Below, piece after piece: positions 1 to 11,575 of a stretch of DNA of 64,000 bases. Position numbers and translations under genes: made by a program. Where the stretch lies: assembly GCA_022826485.1 (NCBI GenBank), contig JAJDUU010000026.1, positions 1-64,000 on the forward strand. Reading direction: 5' to 3'. Numbering within the stretch: position 1 is the stretch's first letter; each line of letters begins with the position of its first letter. A model generated the notes under the pieces. It had not been told where the DNA came from, ran no database searches, and saw only the letters and a program-made list of their open reading frames with translations. The DNA comes from Chloroflexota bacterium (GTDB taxonomy: Bacteria; Chloroflexota; UBA11872).

Positions 1-425
1 GGACCACACTCCACTCTCTTCCCCTGGGGAGACGGCGCCGGACGACCTTCCGCGCCTGCGACACGAGTCCGCCACGACGGTGACGGGGTTGCCATCATGC
101 GCGTCGGCAATGGCGTCCCCGCAACCCAACCTTCTCCCCAAGGGAGAAGGAGCCGGACCACATCCCACCCTTTTCCCCTGGGGAGAAGGAGCCGGACCAC
201 ACTCCACTCTCTTCCCCTGGGGAGACGGCGCCGGACGACCTTCCGCGCCTGCGACACGAGTCCGCCACGACGGTGACGGGGTTGCCATCATGCGCGTCGG
301 CAATGGCGTCCCCTCATCCCAACCTTCTCCCCAAGGGAGAAGGAGCCGGAGCACACTCCACCCTTTTCCCCTGGGGAGAAGGAGCCGGACGACCTTCCGC
401 GCCTGCGACACGAGTCCGCCACGAG
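1..425. repeat. 193-bp tandem repeat, two copies plus a partial third
   Basis: Positions 1-193 and 194-386 are two nearly identical copies of a 193-bp unit; a partial third copy (387-424) matches positions 40-77 and 233-270. The first copy may be cut by the window edge. Inside each unit are smaller palindromes of the type CTTCTCCCCAAGGGAGAAGG and CCCCTGGGGAGA. Short open frames run through the repeats (80-496 and 273-491), but their products are low-complexity and repetitive, so I do not call a gene. Confidence 0.9.
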
Positions 426-460
426 TGTTCAGCCTTCGCTGGCGGGCCGGGTGCGACGGT

Positions 461-500
461 CCGGTCCCCTCTCCTTGTGGGAGAGGGTTAGGGTGAGGGT
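461..500. repeat. Dispersed palindrome, family A
   Basis: An inverted repeat built of CCCCTCTCC, a short loop and GGAGAGGG, followed by TTAGGGTGAGGGT. The same element occurs at 5338-5380, 7643-7682 (degenerate), 10863-10903 and 58021-58060. It lies between genes here, 65 bp before the start of the GHL10-like gene. Confidence 0.8.
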
Positions 501-564
501 GAAGTAGCAAGGGGCCACGCCCCAGCAACCGGCGGCGGCAAGCAGTACCCAAAAGGACTCCTCG

Positions 565-2337
565 ATGTCTGAAACGCCCAGGGACGGATTCACGGACCGG
601 TGGCTGCGGGCGCCGGCGGACTACCGCTGCGATTTGGACCGGTGCCAGCCGTCGGATGCGATCAGCGCCAGCGCCGTCCGGGGCCGCTGGCGCACGGTGT
701 CCTACACCGCCGGCGACCTCGCCGGGACGCTGCTGATCGCCGGCCCGGAGACCGACGCGCCGCCGATCAGCTATCCGCTGAACGCACGGGGCTGGCACGC
801 CATTTCCATCGGGTCGTACACGTTTCCGGACGCCACCATCCGGCTGGCGGTGCGACTGAGCGGCGACTCGGCGTTTTCCATTCTCCAGGTGCCGGAACTG
901 GAGCCCGGCTGGACCACGCACTCGGCCGACAACGAAGAATTCACCGAGTTGTTCTGGACGGTCGCGGACCTGACGGATAAGCAGCTCGAAATCCGCCAGA
1001 TCAACTGGCGGGTGACGCCGGGCGATGCGCCGGGCGCGGTGCAGGGCTCCGACGCGACCATTGCTTATGTCAAGCTAGTGCCGCTCGCCGACGACGAGGT
1101 CCGCGCGCTCCAGCATGACCGCGACGACGCCAGCCGCCGGCGCCTCTTCGCGCATAACGATGCGCACGGGCCGCACTGGTCGTACCGGCTCACCGAAGCC
1201 GACGAGATTCGCCGCGAGCTGGAGCCGTACCGCGATTCGGACTTCGGCCGCGTCTACTGGGAATTCGCCGCGGGCGACCGCACCAACTACCTCAGCGCCA
1301 TCGGTCAGCCGGCGACGTGCGACACAGCGCAGGACTTTGGACGCCAGGGCGACCGTTTCGTGGCGGAAAGCTGGCGCATCTTTCGCGAGAAGGGCATCGA
1401 CCCGCTGCGCATCGCCGTGGAGCACGCGCACGACGTGGGCCTAGAGCTGCACGCCAGCTACCGGGTCGCGGGGTTCCACGAGCCGCCGCCGCTGCCGGAC
1501 CTGCACGACGCCTCGTACATGGCCGCCCATCCCGAGCAGCGCGGCATGGACCGGCAGGGCCGCCCGACGCCGCGCATCTCCTACAGCCACCCCGCGGCGC
1601 GCGCTTTCGTGCTCAGCCTGTTTCGGGAGATCGCCGCCTACGGCGTCGACGGGGTGTGCCTGTTCTACAACCGGCGCATGCCGGTGCTGGAGTACGAGAC
1701 GCCACTGGTGGAAGGGTTCCGGCAACGGTATGGGCAGGACCCGCGCGAGCTCGATCCACGCGATCCCCGCTGGCTGGCCTATCGCGCCGAAACGCTGACG
1801 CAGTTCATGCGCGAGCTGCGGGCGACGCTCGACGAGGAGGCGGCCCGGCTGGGTCGCACGACCCGAATCGCCGTGTCGGCCATCGTGACGGGATTCGAGG
1901 ACGAAAACCTGTTCTACGGCATCGACGCGCCCACCTGGGTGCGCGAGGGCCTGGTGGACACGCTGATTCCCTACTCGTCGCATCCGGCGTGGGGCAGCGT
2001 GCAGCAGTCGTGGACGGACCCGTCCGACATCGAGCCGTGGGTGAGCCTGACCAAGGGCACCGGCACGCGTCTGGCGCCCAACGTGATGCCGCGCGGGCTG
2101 GCCTCGGCCGACTACCGGCGGCGGGCCGGAGGGCTCTACGACGCCGGCGTGGAGAACCTGTACTTCTGGGACACGAGCCCCTACAAGCCGGGGTCCTGGG
2201 AGGGGCTGCGGCGCCTGGGCCATGTCGACGAGATTCGCGCCTGGCGCGCGTCCGGCGAGCCGGAGCTGGCGCCAGCCACCAACCGCATCCGCGACCTGGA
2301 CGGCTGGAGCTTCGAGACCTACGGGACGGGGGAGTAG
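565..2337 (+). CDS. GHL10-like glycoside hydrolase (TIM barrel)
   Basis: A 590-residue protein. The first 190 residues are beta-rich and may form a carbohydrate-binding-like domain. From about residue 215 (VYWEFAAGDRTNYLS) the protein reads like a family-10-like hydrolase barrel: EHAHDVGLELHASYR (an inner strand with H and E), IAAYGVDGVCLFYNRR, and later VDTLIPYSSHP and NLYFWDTSPY. The last resembles the end of barrels that place aromatic and acidic residues in a sugar-binding cleft. No signal peptide is visible, so it is probably cytoplasmic. The ATG is preceded by AAAGGACTCC, a good ribosome binding site. It stands alone on the + strand, facing the cupin gene. The substrate cannot be read from the sequence; a sugar or glycan substrate is inferred from the fold. 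Confidence 0.7.
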   Translation: MSETPRDGFTDRWLRAPADYRCDLDRCQPSDAISASAVRGRWRTVSYTAGDLAGTLLIAGPETDAPPISYPLNARGWHAISIGSYTFPDATIRLAVRLSGDSAFSILQVPELEPGWTTHSADNEEFTELFWTVADLTDKQLEIRQINWRVTPGDAPGAVQGSDATIAYVKLVPLADDEVRALQHDRDDASRRRLFAHNDAHGPHWSYRLTEADEIRRELEPYRDSDFGRVYWEFAAGDRTNYLSAIGQPATCDTAQDFGRQGDRFVAESWRIFREKGIDPLRIAVEHAHDVGLELHASYRVAGFHEPPPLPDLHDASYMAAHPEQRGMDRQGRPTPRISYSHPAARAFVLSLFREIAAYGVDGVCLFYNRRMPVLEYETPLVEGFRQRYGQDPRELDPRDPRWLAYRAETLTQFMRELRATLDEEAARLGRTTRIAVSAIVTGFEDENLFYGIDAPTWVREGLVDTLIPYSSHPAWGSVQQSWTDPSDIEPWVSLTKGTGTRLAPNVMPRGLASADYRRRAGGLYDAGVENLYFWDTSPYKPGSWEGLRRLGHVDEIRAWRASGEPELAPATNRIRDLDGWSFETYGTGE

Positions 2338-2390
2338 GCAAGGCTACCCAAAGTAACTCCGGCTGCCGCCTATGGCCGAACTATCCAACC

Positions 2391-2475
2391 TGTCATTTCG
2401 AGCGGAGCGAGAAATCTAAGGGTAGAGGAGATGGCGCAGCGTCCTTAGATTCCTCACGTTCGTTCGGAATGACAT
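2391..2475. repeat. Composite inverted repeat (family C), possible bidirectional terminator
   Basis: The left arm (2391-2421) and right arm (2443-2475) are imperfect reverse complements, beginning TGTCATTTCGAGC and ending GGAATGACAT. Each arm also folds on itself. It sits between two convergent genes, where it could end transcription from both sides. Single-arm relatives occur at 4513-4542 and 57900-57930. Confidence 0.75.
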
Positions 2476-2546
2476 TTGGCGGAGTTCGGAGCGACAAGAA
2501 ACGGGGCGATGAGGCTTTGAACGCTTGCCCGACGGCCCAGCCGCGC

Positions 2547-2897
2547 CTACAGCATCTCGGTCCAGGGGTCGAGCGCGGGGTACATGTAGACGCAGTGCAG
2601 CGTCTCGCCGTCGCCGGTGCGGAAGCCGTGTGGGGTCCATGCCGGCGCGAGGAGAAAGTCGCCGGCCGCCACCTGGTGCTCCTCGTCGCGAATCAGCAGC
2701 GTGCCCGTGCCTGCGACGACGTAGAAACCTTCCTCGATGCGGTGACGGTGCACCGGCAGCTCGCTGTTGGGGCGCAGGAGGAAGGCGCCCGCGGTGAGCG
2801 CGCCCGACTCGGCTTCGGCGTTGAGCGCCTCGCAGGCCTCGAGTCCGGGCATGTCGGTCGGAGCGAGAGGCTTGGATTCCGCGCGTACGATGGTCAT
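2547..2897 (-). CDS. Single-domain cupin protein
   Basis: A small beta-barrel protein of about 116 residues. Cupin motif 1 reads PVHRHRIEEGFYVVAGTG (two His and a Glu as metal ligands) and motif 2 reads GDFLLAPAWTPHGF (the third His). It therefore probably binds one divalent metal. Cupins of this size are isomerases, dioxygenases or sensors of small molecules; nothing here selects among them. The open frame extends to a GTG at 2909, but the ATG at 2897 has GGAG six bases upstream and is the better start. It is divergent from the ATP-grasp-like gene, with about 180 bp between them. Confidence 0.8.
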   Translation of the reverse strand: MTIVRAESKPLAPTDMPGLEACEALNAEAESGALTAGAFLLRPNSELPVHRHRIEEGFYVVAGTGTLLIRDEEHQVAAGDFLLAPAWTPHGFRTGDGETLHCVYMYPALDPWTEML

Positions 2898-3079
2898 TGG
2901 TGTCTCCACGGGCTACTGCCCGGATACGATAACCGGCCTGCCGGAGGCCCTTTGCTAGACTCCCCGCGGCTGCCGCGGAACGCTGGCCGCACGGCGCAAC
3001 GGCGCCAACGCGTGAGACGCATCTGCTGAACACTCGCACGTCCTCCCTTCGAGAACAGTCGCTCTACCTCGCCAGCGAC

Positions 3080-4432
3080 GTGCCAAGCGTCCGACCCGAC
3101 GCGGCGGTCGTCCCGTGGCGAGTGTCACCAGAGCCCTTCCCGCTGCGGCCGGATACCGTGGAACGACTGCGCGTGCTGGGGCACGACCTGCTGGCGTTCT
3201 ATCAGGCGGTCAATCGCCTGTATCTGAGCGCCGCGCGCGGGAAACAGCCGCCGTGGGTCCTGCGCCTGCTCAACCAGGGCAAGCCGGAGCGCGTCCGCGA
3301 GCTGGGCCAGTTGCGCCGAATGCGGTCGCAGCTGCCGCGCATCATCCGGCCCGACCTGATGGCGGGCGACGACGGCACGCTGCGCGCGACGGAGCTGGAC
3401 TCCGTGCCCGGCGGATTCGGCACGCTGGCGGCGCTCACCCGGCGCTACGCCCACCTGGGATTCGATCCGGTCGGCGGTTCCGAGGGCATTCCGCAGGCGC
3501 TGGCGGCCATGTTCCGCGAGGTGGCCGAGGGCGACGATCCGACCGTGGCCATCGTGGTGGCGGACGAGTCCGAGGACTATCGCCCCGAGATGATCTCGAT
3601 TGCCGACGACCTGCGGGCGCTGGGACTCGACGCGCACGCGGTGCATCCGCGGGACCTCTCCCTGGAAGGCGACGCGCTGTGCTTCGGCGACGACGCGCGG
3701 CGGGTGGACGTGGTGTATCGCTTCCTGGAGCTGCACGACCTGCCAAACATTCCCAAGATCGATTTGCTGATCTACGCGATGAAGCAGCGGCTGGCCGTGG
3801 TCACGCCGCCGTTCAAGGCCCATCTGGAAGAGAAGCTGCTGATGGCGCTCTTTCGGCACGCGGCCTTGCATGACTTCTGGCGCGGTGAGCTGGGCAGGGA
3901 CGTGATGGACCGCCTGGGCGAATCCCTGGCGCCAACCTGGGTGCTCGATCCGGCGCCCCTGCCCCCGTTCGCCGCGGTCGATCCGGCATTGGTGACGGCG
4001 GGCCGGCAGGTGCGGACGTGGGACGAGCTGTCGGAGTTGACCCAGCGGCAGCGGCGGCTGGTGATCAAGCCGTCGGGATTCTCGGAGCTGGCCTGGGGCG
4101 CGCGCGGGGTCACCGTGGGACACGACGTATCCGCCGATGATTGGGGACGGGCCGTGCGGCAAGCGCTGGAGAACTTCCCCAACAGCCCCTACGTCATCCA
4201 GCCCTACCACGAGAGCCGCCGGGTGCGGGTGCCCTATTTCGATTTCGAGGCGGATGAGGTGCGGGAGATGAACGGACGCACGCGCATTTCGCCCTTCTAC
4301 ATCGTGGCGAATGACGACGTGACGCTGGCCGGGGTGCTGGTGACGGTGGTGCCGGCGGCGAACAAGGTGATCCATGGCACGCCGCAGTCGGTGCTGGCGC
4401 CGGCGGTGGCGTCGGAGGAGGCGGTCGTTTAG
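3080..4432 (+). CDS. ATP-grasp-like (glutathionylspermidine synthase-like) protein
   Basis: A 450-residue soluble protein. The stretch IIRPDLMAGDDGTLRATELD, with SVPGGFG shortly after (about residues 90-120), resembles the circularly permuted ATP-grasp proteins related to glutathionylspermidine synthase, where such a segment forms the substrate-binding part. Later LVIKPSGFSELAWGARGV (about 334-351) looks like the nucleotide-binding lysine and glycine-rich loop of an ATP-grasp fold, and YVIQPYHESR like the following strand. If so, it makes an amide or peptide bond using ATP. The partners are unknown. The start is the GTG at 3080; no clear ribosome binding site is visible and the frame stays open upstream, so the N-terminus is uncertain. 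Confidence 0.6.
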   Translation: MPSVRPDAAVVPWRVSPEPFPLRPDTVERLRVLGHDLLAFYQAVNRLYLSAARGKQPPWVLRLLNQGKPERVRELGQLRRMRSQLPRIIRPDLMAGDDGTLRATELDSVPGGFGTLAALTRRYAHLGFDPVGGSEGIPQALAAMFREVAEGDDPTVAIVVADESEDYRPEMISIADDLRALGLDAHAVHPRDLSLEGDALCFGDDARRVDVVYRFLELHDLPNIPKIDLLIYAMKQRLAVVTPPFKAHLEEKLLMALFRHAALHDFWRGELGRDVMDRLGESLAPTWVLDPAPLPPFAAVDPALVTAGRQVRTWDELSELTQRQRRLVIKPSGFSELAWGARGVTVGHDVSADDWGRAVRQALENFPNSPYVIQPYHESRRVRVPYFDFEADEVREMNGRTRISPFYIVANDDVTLAGVLVTVVPAANKVIHGTPQSVLAPAVASEEAVV

Positions 4433-4512
4433 CCGCCTCGGTCATGCCCGCCCCGAGTCGGCTGCACGGTCAGATTGTCGATGCTTCATTCCCGGCGCCT
4501 GGGTCGAGCGCT

Positions 4513-4605
4513 CTAGATTTCTCGCTTCGCTCGAAATGACATCTCGGGGGCCGCGGAGTGATGCCTTGGGCGCGAACCGGGCGCCCACAAGGGGCGCCCC
4601 TACAC
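4513..4605. repeat. Dispersed palindromes between convergent genes
   Basis: Two small palindromes lie here. Positions 4513-4542 are a family C hairpin (TTTCTCGCTTCGCTCGAAA). Positions 4577-4605 are GGGCGCC-type arms around ACAAG, followed by CTACA. They fill the gap between the ends of the ATP-grasp-like gene and the siroheme gene. Confidence 0.7.
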
Positions 4606-5316
4606 GGAGTCCTCTGCACCGCCGCGGTGGCGGGCGATGGCGGCGTCGACGAGGTGGCTTGCGGCTTCGGGGCCGTCATTTAGCAGTACGTTGTAGAGTC
4701 CCGCCGCCCGCAGTTCGCGCCAGAGCCGTTCGCGCGACCCGAAGCCGGACACCGTACGGCGCACGCGCTCGCGCCAATGCACGTAGTGCTCCAGATGCTG
4801 CTCGATTTCCGGCCCGAGCTCGTCGTCGAGGCGCTCGCGCAGCGCCGACGTGAACGCCGGACTGCGTCCGCCGGTGCTGACGGCCACGGCCACCGGGCCT
4901 CGGCGTACGTAGCCGACGGCGAAGACATCGCAAGCGTCGGGATCGTCCACGACGTTGACGATCGCGCCGCGACCGCGCGCGTCCTCGGCGATGGCTCGAT
5001 CGCGCGTGCGGTCGCCGGTGGCGATGATCACCAGCCCATGGCCATCAAGGTGCGTCGGATCGTAGGGCGCGTGGCGCAGCTCGACTTGCTCCGCGTCCGC
5101 GAGCGCCTGGAGGCCGTCGTCGACGGCTGATTCCGGATCGACGAGCACCGTTGGCTGGATGCCGAAATCGACGAGGTAGGCGGCCTTGTCGGCTGCCGCC
5201 GGGCCGCCGCCCACGATGAGCGCCGTACGCCCCTGCATGTTGAGGACGACGGGCAGGTAGGCGCGTTCGCTCACGGTCGCACCCGGTGCGGACACTCTTG
5301 CGAGGCTGGTGGCCAT
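4600..5316 (-). CDS. Precorrin-2 dehydrogenase / sirohydrochlorin ferrochelatase-like
   Basis: A 238-residue protein with the fold of the N-terminal part of CysG/Met8p. It oxidises precorrin-2 with NAD and, in some members, inserts iron to make siroheme, the cofactor of sulfite and nitrite reductases. A Rossmann motif, ALIVGGGPAAADKAAYLVDFG in outline (about residues 32-52), is followed by VIIATGDRTRD, NVVDDPDACDVF and the family hallmark AVSTGGRSPAF, then the helix ALRERLDDELGP. The methyltransferase half of CysG is absent, as in stand-alone enzymes. The ATG is preceded by GGGAGCGGG. No other siroheme or cobalamin gene lies nearby. The last bases overlap a palindromic repeat. Confidence 0.88.
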   Translation of the reverse strand: MATSLARVSAPGATVSERAYLPVVLNMQGRTALIVGGGPAAADKAAYLVDFGIQPTVLVDPESAVDDGLQALADAEQVELRHAPYDPTHLDGHGLVIIATGDRTRDRAIAEDARGRGAIVNVVDDPDACDVFAVGYVRRGPVAVAVSTGGRSPAFTSALRERLDDELGPEIEQHLEHYVHWRERVRRTVSGFGSRERLWRELRAAGLYNVLLNDGPEAASHLVDAAIARHRGGAEDSV

Positions 5317-5337
5317 CCCGCTCCCAAGCGCCGGATC

Positions 5338-5380
5338 ACCCTCACCCTAACCCTCTCCCATCGAGGGAGAGGGGACCGGA
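5338..5380. repeat. Dispersed palindrome, family A
   Basis: Arms CCCTCTCCC and GGGAGAGGG around ATCGA, with the conserved lead CCCTCACCCTAA and tail GACCGGA. It lies just upstream of the siroheme gene, on the side of its promoter and of the divergent transporter gene. Confidence 0.85.
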
Positions 5381-5502
5381 CCCGCTATCCGATTGCCGGA
5401 GGAAGGGCTGCGCAAGGGTCGTCGACCGGGCGCGATCGCCGCAGACGCAGCGCAGACCATGCGTTGATCCTTCGGTTGTCGGGGCCTTGCTACCGTCACC
5501 CG

Positions 5503-6708
5503 ATGCCTGCCAGCGAGCGCGTCGCGCCCGAGCCCGCCAGTCTACGCACTCGGGGCTTCGCGACCTTTGCGCTGGTCGCGGCGCTGGGCGTGGCGGGGTG
5601 GCTGCCGACGTCGTACTTCATGTCGCTGCTGGTGCGCGAGCAGCTTGGGGGCGGCATCGCGGGGGCGGCGCTGGTGATCGGCACGATGCACTTGGCGCGC
5701 TCGATCGGGGCCACAGTCACGGGACGCTGGGTCACGCGGCTCGAAAGCCGCGGCGTGTATGCCCTGGGACTCGCCGGCATGACGGCCCTGATGGTGGTGC
5801 TGGTCGTCACGCCGGACGTCGGCTGGGTGATCGTGGCCGCCCCGGTCGCGGGTCTGGCGATGGCCTTTTTCTGGACAGGGCTGCAGACCTACCTCATCGA
5901 GATTGCGCCGGAGTCCCGGCGCGGGGCCGCAGTCGGCCTCATCGGCTTCGTCGTGGTCCTGGTTCCCGGCATCGCGGGCGTGGCCCAGGGATTCGTGGCG
6001 GATGCGTTTGGCTTTCGCGTGTTTGCCATCGGCGCGGGAACGGCGCTGGCAGCCGCGCTGGCGCTCACGCTCGGGGTCTTGCCGCGGCCACCGGCTGTCC
6101 GGACGCGGCGGTTGGCCGCCGGAATCAGCTTCGTCCGGCTGGTGCGATTCCGGGGTGTGGCGGCCGTCGTGGTCGTGCGGATTGCGTCGACGGTTGCCTA
6201 TGCGGCGATGATCTTGCTGGCGGGGCCGCGACTGGTGGAGGTCGGCGGCGACCTGCGCGCGGTCGGCGCCATGACGCTGGTCGCGTCGGTGGGCGGCGCG
6301 GTGGCGCAACTGGCGATCGGACGGCTTTCGGATCGGTTCAGCCGGCGCGCCGTGCTGGCCGCAATCCTGGCGCTGGCCGTGCCGGCCACGGCCGCGTTTG
6401 GATTCGTCGACAGCGTGCCCGGACTGCTGGTCGTCGCCACCGTCTGGGCGGTGGCGATGTGGGGCATCAACACCATGGCGGTGAGCCTGTGCGGCGACGT
6501 CGCGCCGTCGGGCTCGCTGAGCCGCGTGATGGTGCTGGATGGGACTGCCTATTCCATTGGGGCGGTGATAGGAGCGGCCGTGGTGTTTGCAACCGCGGCA
6601 ACGGATCTGGTTACGGCGTTCTATGTGGGCGCAGCGGCGATGGTGGTTGGGCTGGCCGCGCTGCCGTTGGCGGCAGCAGCACAGACGCCTGCCGAGGACG
6701 AGACCTAG
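5503..6708 (+). CDS. Major facilitator superfamily transporter
   Basis: A membrane protein of about 401 residues with some twelve hydrophobic segments in two halves, the layout of the MFS. The cytoplasmic loop between segments 2 and 3 (VTGRWVTRLESRG) fits the family's G-x-x-x-D/R-R-x-G-type motif, and the matching loop of the second half reads IGRLSDRFSRR. Such proteins exchange a small solute against protons; the substrate cannot be told. The frame is open from a TTG at 5464, but the ATG at 5503 starts a hydrophilic tail followed at once by the first membrane segment, so I chose it. The stop codon shares the four bases CTAG (6705-6708) with the stop of the convergent SDR gene. Confidence 0.85.
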   Translation: MPASERVAPEPASLRTRGFATFALVAALGVAGWLPTSYFMSLLVREQLGGGIAGAALVIGTMHLARSIGATVTGRWVTRLESRGVYALGLAGMTALMVVLVVTPDVGWVIVAAPVAGLAMAFFWTGLQTYLIEIAPESRRGAAVGLIGFVVVLVPGIAGVAQGFVADAFGFRVFAIGAGTALAAALALTLGVLPRPPAVRTRRLAAGISFVRLVRFRGVAAVVVVRIASTVAYAAMILLAGPRLVEVGGDLRAVGAMTLVASVGGAVAQLAIGRLSDRFSRRAVLAAILALAVPATAAFGFVDSVPGLLVVATVWAVAMWGINTMAVSLCGDVAPSGSLSRVMVLDGTAYSIGAVIGAAVVFATAATDLVTAFYVGAAAMVVGLAALPLAAAAQTPAEDET

Positions 6709-7547
6709 TAGGGCGGCTGCGTCTCCGGGTGGCGGCGCATGAAGTTGGCCTGCTGGACGCCGATATTCTCTTGGAGTTGGATGGACAGGCCACCGTCGAC
6801 GACGAGGGCGTGGCCGGTGACGAACGAGGCGTCATCGGAGCATAGGAAGGACACGGCCGAAGCGATTTCCTCCGGCTTGCCGGTGCGGCGCAGCGGGTAC
6901 TGATCGGCGAAGAGCTTCAGCCCTTCGGGGTTGTCGTCCCACATCACGCGCTGGATGTTCTCGGTGACCATGTGTCCCGGGCAGATAGCGTTGACGCGGA
7001 TGTTGTCAGGGCCGTGCTGGATGGCCATCTGCTTGGTGACGCCGATAGCGGCGGACTTGCCGGCTTCGTAGACCAGGTAGTCCTTGGCCATCAGCAGGCC
7101 GTGGACGGAGGCGATGTTGACGATGTGGCCGCCGCCGACGCGGCGCATCTCCGGCACGGCGTACTTGGCGCCCAGGAACAGGGCCTTGACTAGGAGCGAC
7201 ATGCCGAAGTCCCATTGCTCTTCGGTGACTTCTTCCACGCCGCCCGGCAGCGCTTCCATCGCGGGAAAGGCGTTGTTGACCAGGATGTCCAGGCGGCCCC
7301 AGCGATCGACGGCGTCCTGGATCATTTCCCGAATGTCGTCATGGCGGGACACGTCGGAGTGGATCGCGGCGGCGGTGCCGCCGGCGGCCTCGATTTGGGC
7401 GACGTTCGAGGCCGATAGCTCGTCGGCGATGTCCGCGATGAGCACGCGCTCGCCGTCCGCGGCCAGGCGGCGGGCGATGGCGCCGCCGATGCCGGTGGCG
7501 CCCCCGGTCACGATTGCTACACGAGGTTCAGCCATGGTCATGGTCAT
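6705..7547 (-). CDS. Short-chain dehydrogenase/reductase (SDR)
   Basis: An NAD(P)-dependent oxidoreductase of 280 residues with all classical SDR marks: TGGATGIG cofactor loop near the N-terminus, the NNA turn, catalytic Ser in NIASVHG, and Tyr/Lys in YEAGK. The C-terminus ends with the usual VVDGGLS. The alcohol or ketone substrate is unknown. Three ATG codons follow each other in frame; GGAG lies seven bases before the second (7541), which is likely used. The C-terminal 25 residues (ENIGVQQANFMRRHPETQ) extend past the normal end of the family. The gene follows uvrA on the same strand after a 312-bp repeat-filled gap. Confidence 0.9.
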   Translation of the reverse strand: MTMTMAEPRVAIVTGGATGIGGAIARRLAADGERVLIADIADELSASNVAQIEAAGGTAAAIHSDVSRHDDIREMIQDAVDRWGRLDILVNNAFPAMEALPGGVEEVTEEQWDFGMSLLVKALFLGAKYAVPEMRRVGGGHIVNIASVHGLLMAKDYLVYEAGKSAAIGVTKQMAIQHGPDNIRVNAICPGHMVTENIQRVMWDDNPEGLKLFADQYPLRRTGKPEEIASAVSFLCSDDASFVTGHALVVDGGLSIQLQENIGVQQANFMRRHPETQPPY

Positions 7548-7859
7548 GCTCCTGGGGAAGGTCTAGTCAACTCCTCGTATTGGGCAATTTCGCGGCGTAC
7601 CAACGGGGTGCCGGCCAGCCCGACTGGGGTCGGCCGGATTGACCCCCATCCTAACCTTCCCCCTTTCAGGTGGAAGGGACCGAATCAGAGCTCAGACCTT
7701 GCCTTTCATTTGGACGCTTGCCTAAACGTGGAAGGGTGAGTCTGAGACCCGCCCTCCCCAACCTCCGGGCGCGCCTCTTGGTTTGGCCGGACTGGATTCC
7801 GGCTTCCGCCGGAATGACGAATGGGCAAGGTGGCGAAAAGGGACCGGACCGGAGGTCTT
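7548..7859. repeat. 312-bp intergenic region with family A and composite B repeats
   Basis: No gene is visible. A degenerate family A element lies at 7643-7682. A composite element of about 80 bp at 7737-7820 runs from CTGAGACCCGCC to a hairpin with arms ATTCCGGC and GCCGGAAT plus GACG. The same composite occurs at 56925-57012, and a divergent copy ends at 25631. The region separates the stop of uvrA from the start of the SDR gene. Confidence 0.75.
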
Positions 7860-10754
<2,895 letters not shown>

Positions 10755-10862
10755 AACGGTCCAGCTTAAGCGATTTGCGATGTGGCTGTGACGCGGGACC
10801 GGCAGTGGCCTGGCCTCGTTGTGGGGCCCATCCCAAGCTGCTCGAAGCGTGGGTCACCGGGT

Positions 10863-10903
10863 ACCCTCACCCTATCCCTCTCCCAGCGGGAGAGGGGACC
10901 GGA
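10863..10903. repeat. Dispersed palindrome, family A
   Basis: Lead CCCTCACCCTA, arms CCCTCTCCC and GGGAGAGGGG, tail GACCGGA. It lies between the DUF402 gene and uvrA, both on the - strand. Confidence 0.85.
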
Positions 10904-10917
10904 TGTGGGCCACCGGA

Positions 10918-11553
10918 CTACTTGATTTGATCCCAGTTCGAGGGAAGCGGCGGGATTGGCCATGCGGGGTCGGGGCGCCACGTCTCCCAGCCGTCGGCGA
11001 ACGGCGAGCGCTTGGCCGCCAGCCTTGCGATTGCGCGCTTGCCCTCGGCATAGCAGGCGTTGGCCTGGACCTGGGTGACCAGTCCAAGCGCGACCGCCCG
11101 TCGCAGCTCCTCTTGGTCCTTCCACTGCCAGCCCGCCAGGTCGGGCAGGGCGACGATGTCCAGAACGTGATCGGTGAAGTCGAAGCCGATGGGCGTGCGC
11201 TCGTAGGCGCTTTCGAGGTTGATATACCAGCGGTGGAAGCGGTCGCCCCGCCACATGGCGTAGTAGGCGTGGGCGTCGCCGGCGAACTTGATGCGGACCA
11301 GGTCGTCTCGCCAGACGTCGTCGACGATCTCCCAGTCTCCCAGCGGCAAGTGGTCGGAACCGTAGGTGCTCCTGTTCTTGATTGGGGTGCCGGCGGCCAG
11401 GTAGAGCGCGGTGAGACGCTCGGTGTCGGCGATGACCGTCATCGGCATGGCGATTTGAATCTTGTCGCCCCACACGCTGCGCACGACCACGTGGTCGCCG
11501 GATCGCCAACGCTGGGAGGTCACGGCAGGTCCGCTTGGATTTCGGAACGACAC
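10918..11553 (-). CDS. DUF402 domain protein
   Basis: A 211-residue protein of the DUF402 family, whose characterised members are nucleotide phosphatases/hydrolases such as FomD-type enzymes. The family pattern is clear: GDHVVVRSVWGDK at the N-terminus, then WYINLESAYERTPIGFDFTD, shortly followed by LDIVALPDLAGW and WKDQEELRRA. In characterised members the acidic residues of this part bind two metal ions next to the nucleotide. The substrate here is unknown. It follows a VOC gene after 22 bp on the same strand, so the two and the membrane gene before them look like one operon. A GTG at 11553 is used here; the GTG at 11523 is an alternative that would remove ten residues. Confidence 0.8.
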   Translation of the reverse strand: MSFRNPSGPAVTSQRWRSGDHVVVRSVWGDKIQIAMPMTVIADTERLTALYLAAGTPIKNRSTYGSDHLPLGDWEIVDDVWRDDLVRIKFAGDAHAYYAMWRGDRFHRWYINLESAYERTPIGFDFTDHVLDIVALPDLAGWQWKDQEELRRAVALGLVTQVQANACYAEGKRAIARLAAKRSPFADGWETWRPDPAWPIPPLPSNWDQIK

Positions 11554-11575
11554 ATCGACTCGCCCCGGCCGGCGC

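Noticed and set aside
80-496. Open frames across the first 500 bases
   Set aside because: They only translate the 193-bp tandem repeat and its palindromes; products are repetitive and have no gene-like context.
1317-3029. 570-codon + strand frame overlapping the GHL10-like gene
   Set aside because: Arg/Ala/Gly-rich out-of-frame product typical of high-GC shadow frames; the overlapping 565-2337 frame has clear domain motifs.
3125-4375. 416-codon - strand frame opposite the ATP-grasp-like gene
   Set aside because: His/Arg/Gln-rich antisense shadow without motifs.
5286-6845. 519-codon + strand frame over the transporter
   Set aside because: Gly/Arg-rich shadow; the transporter frame has the membrane segments.
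10766-11509. 247-codon - strand frame over the DUF402 gene
   Set aside because: Different frame, no family pattern; the 10918-11553 frame carries the DUF402 signatures.
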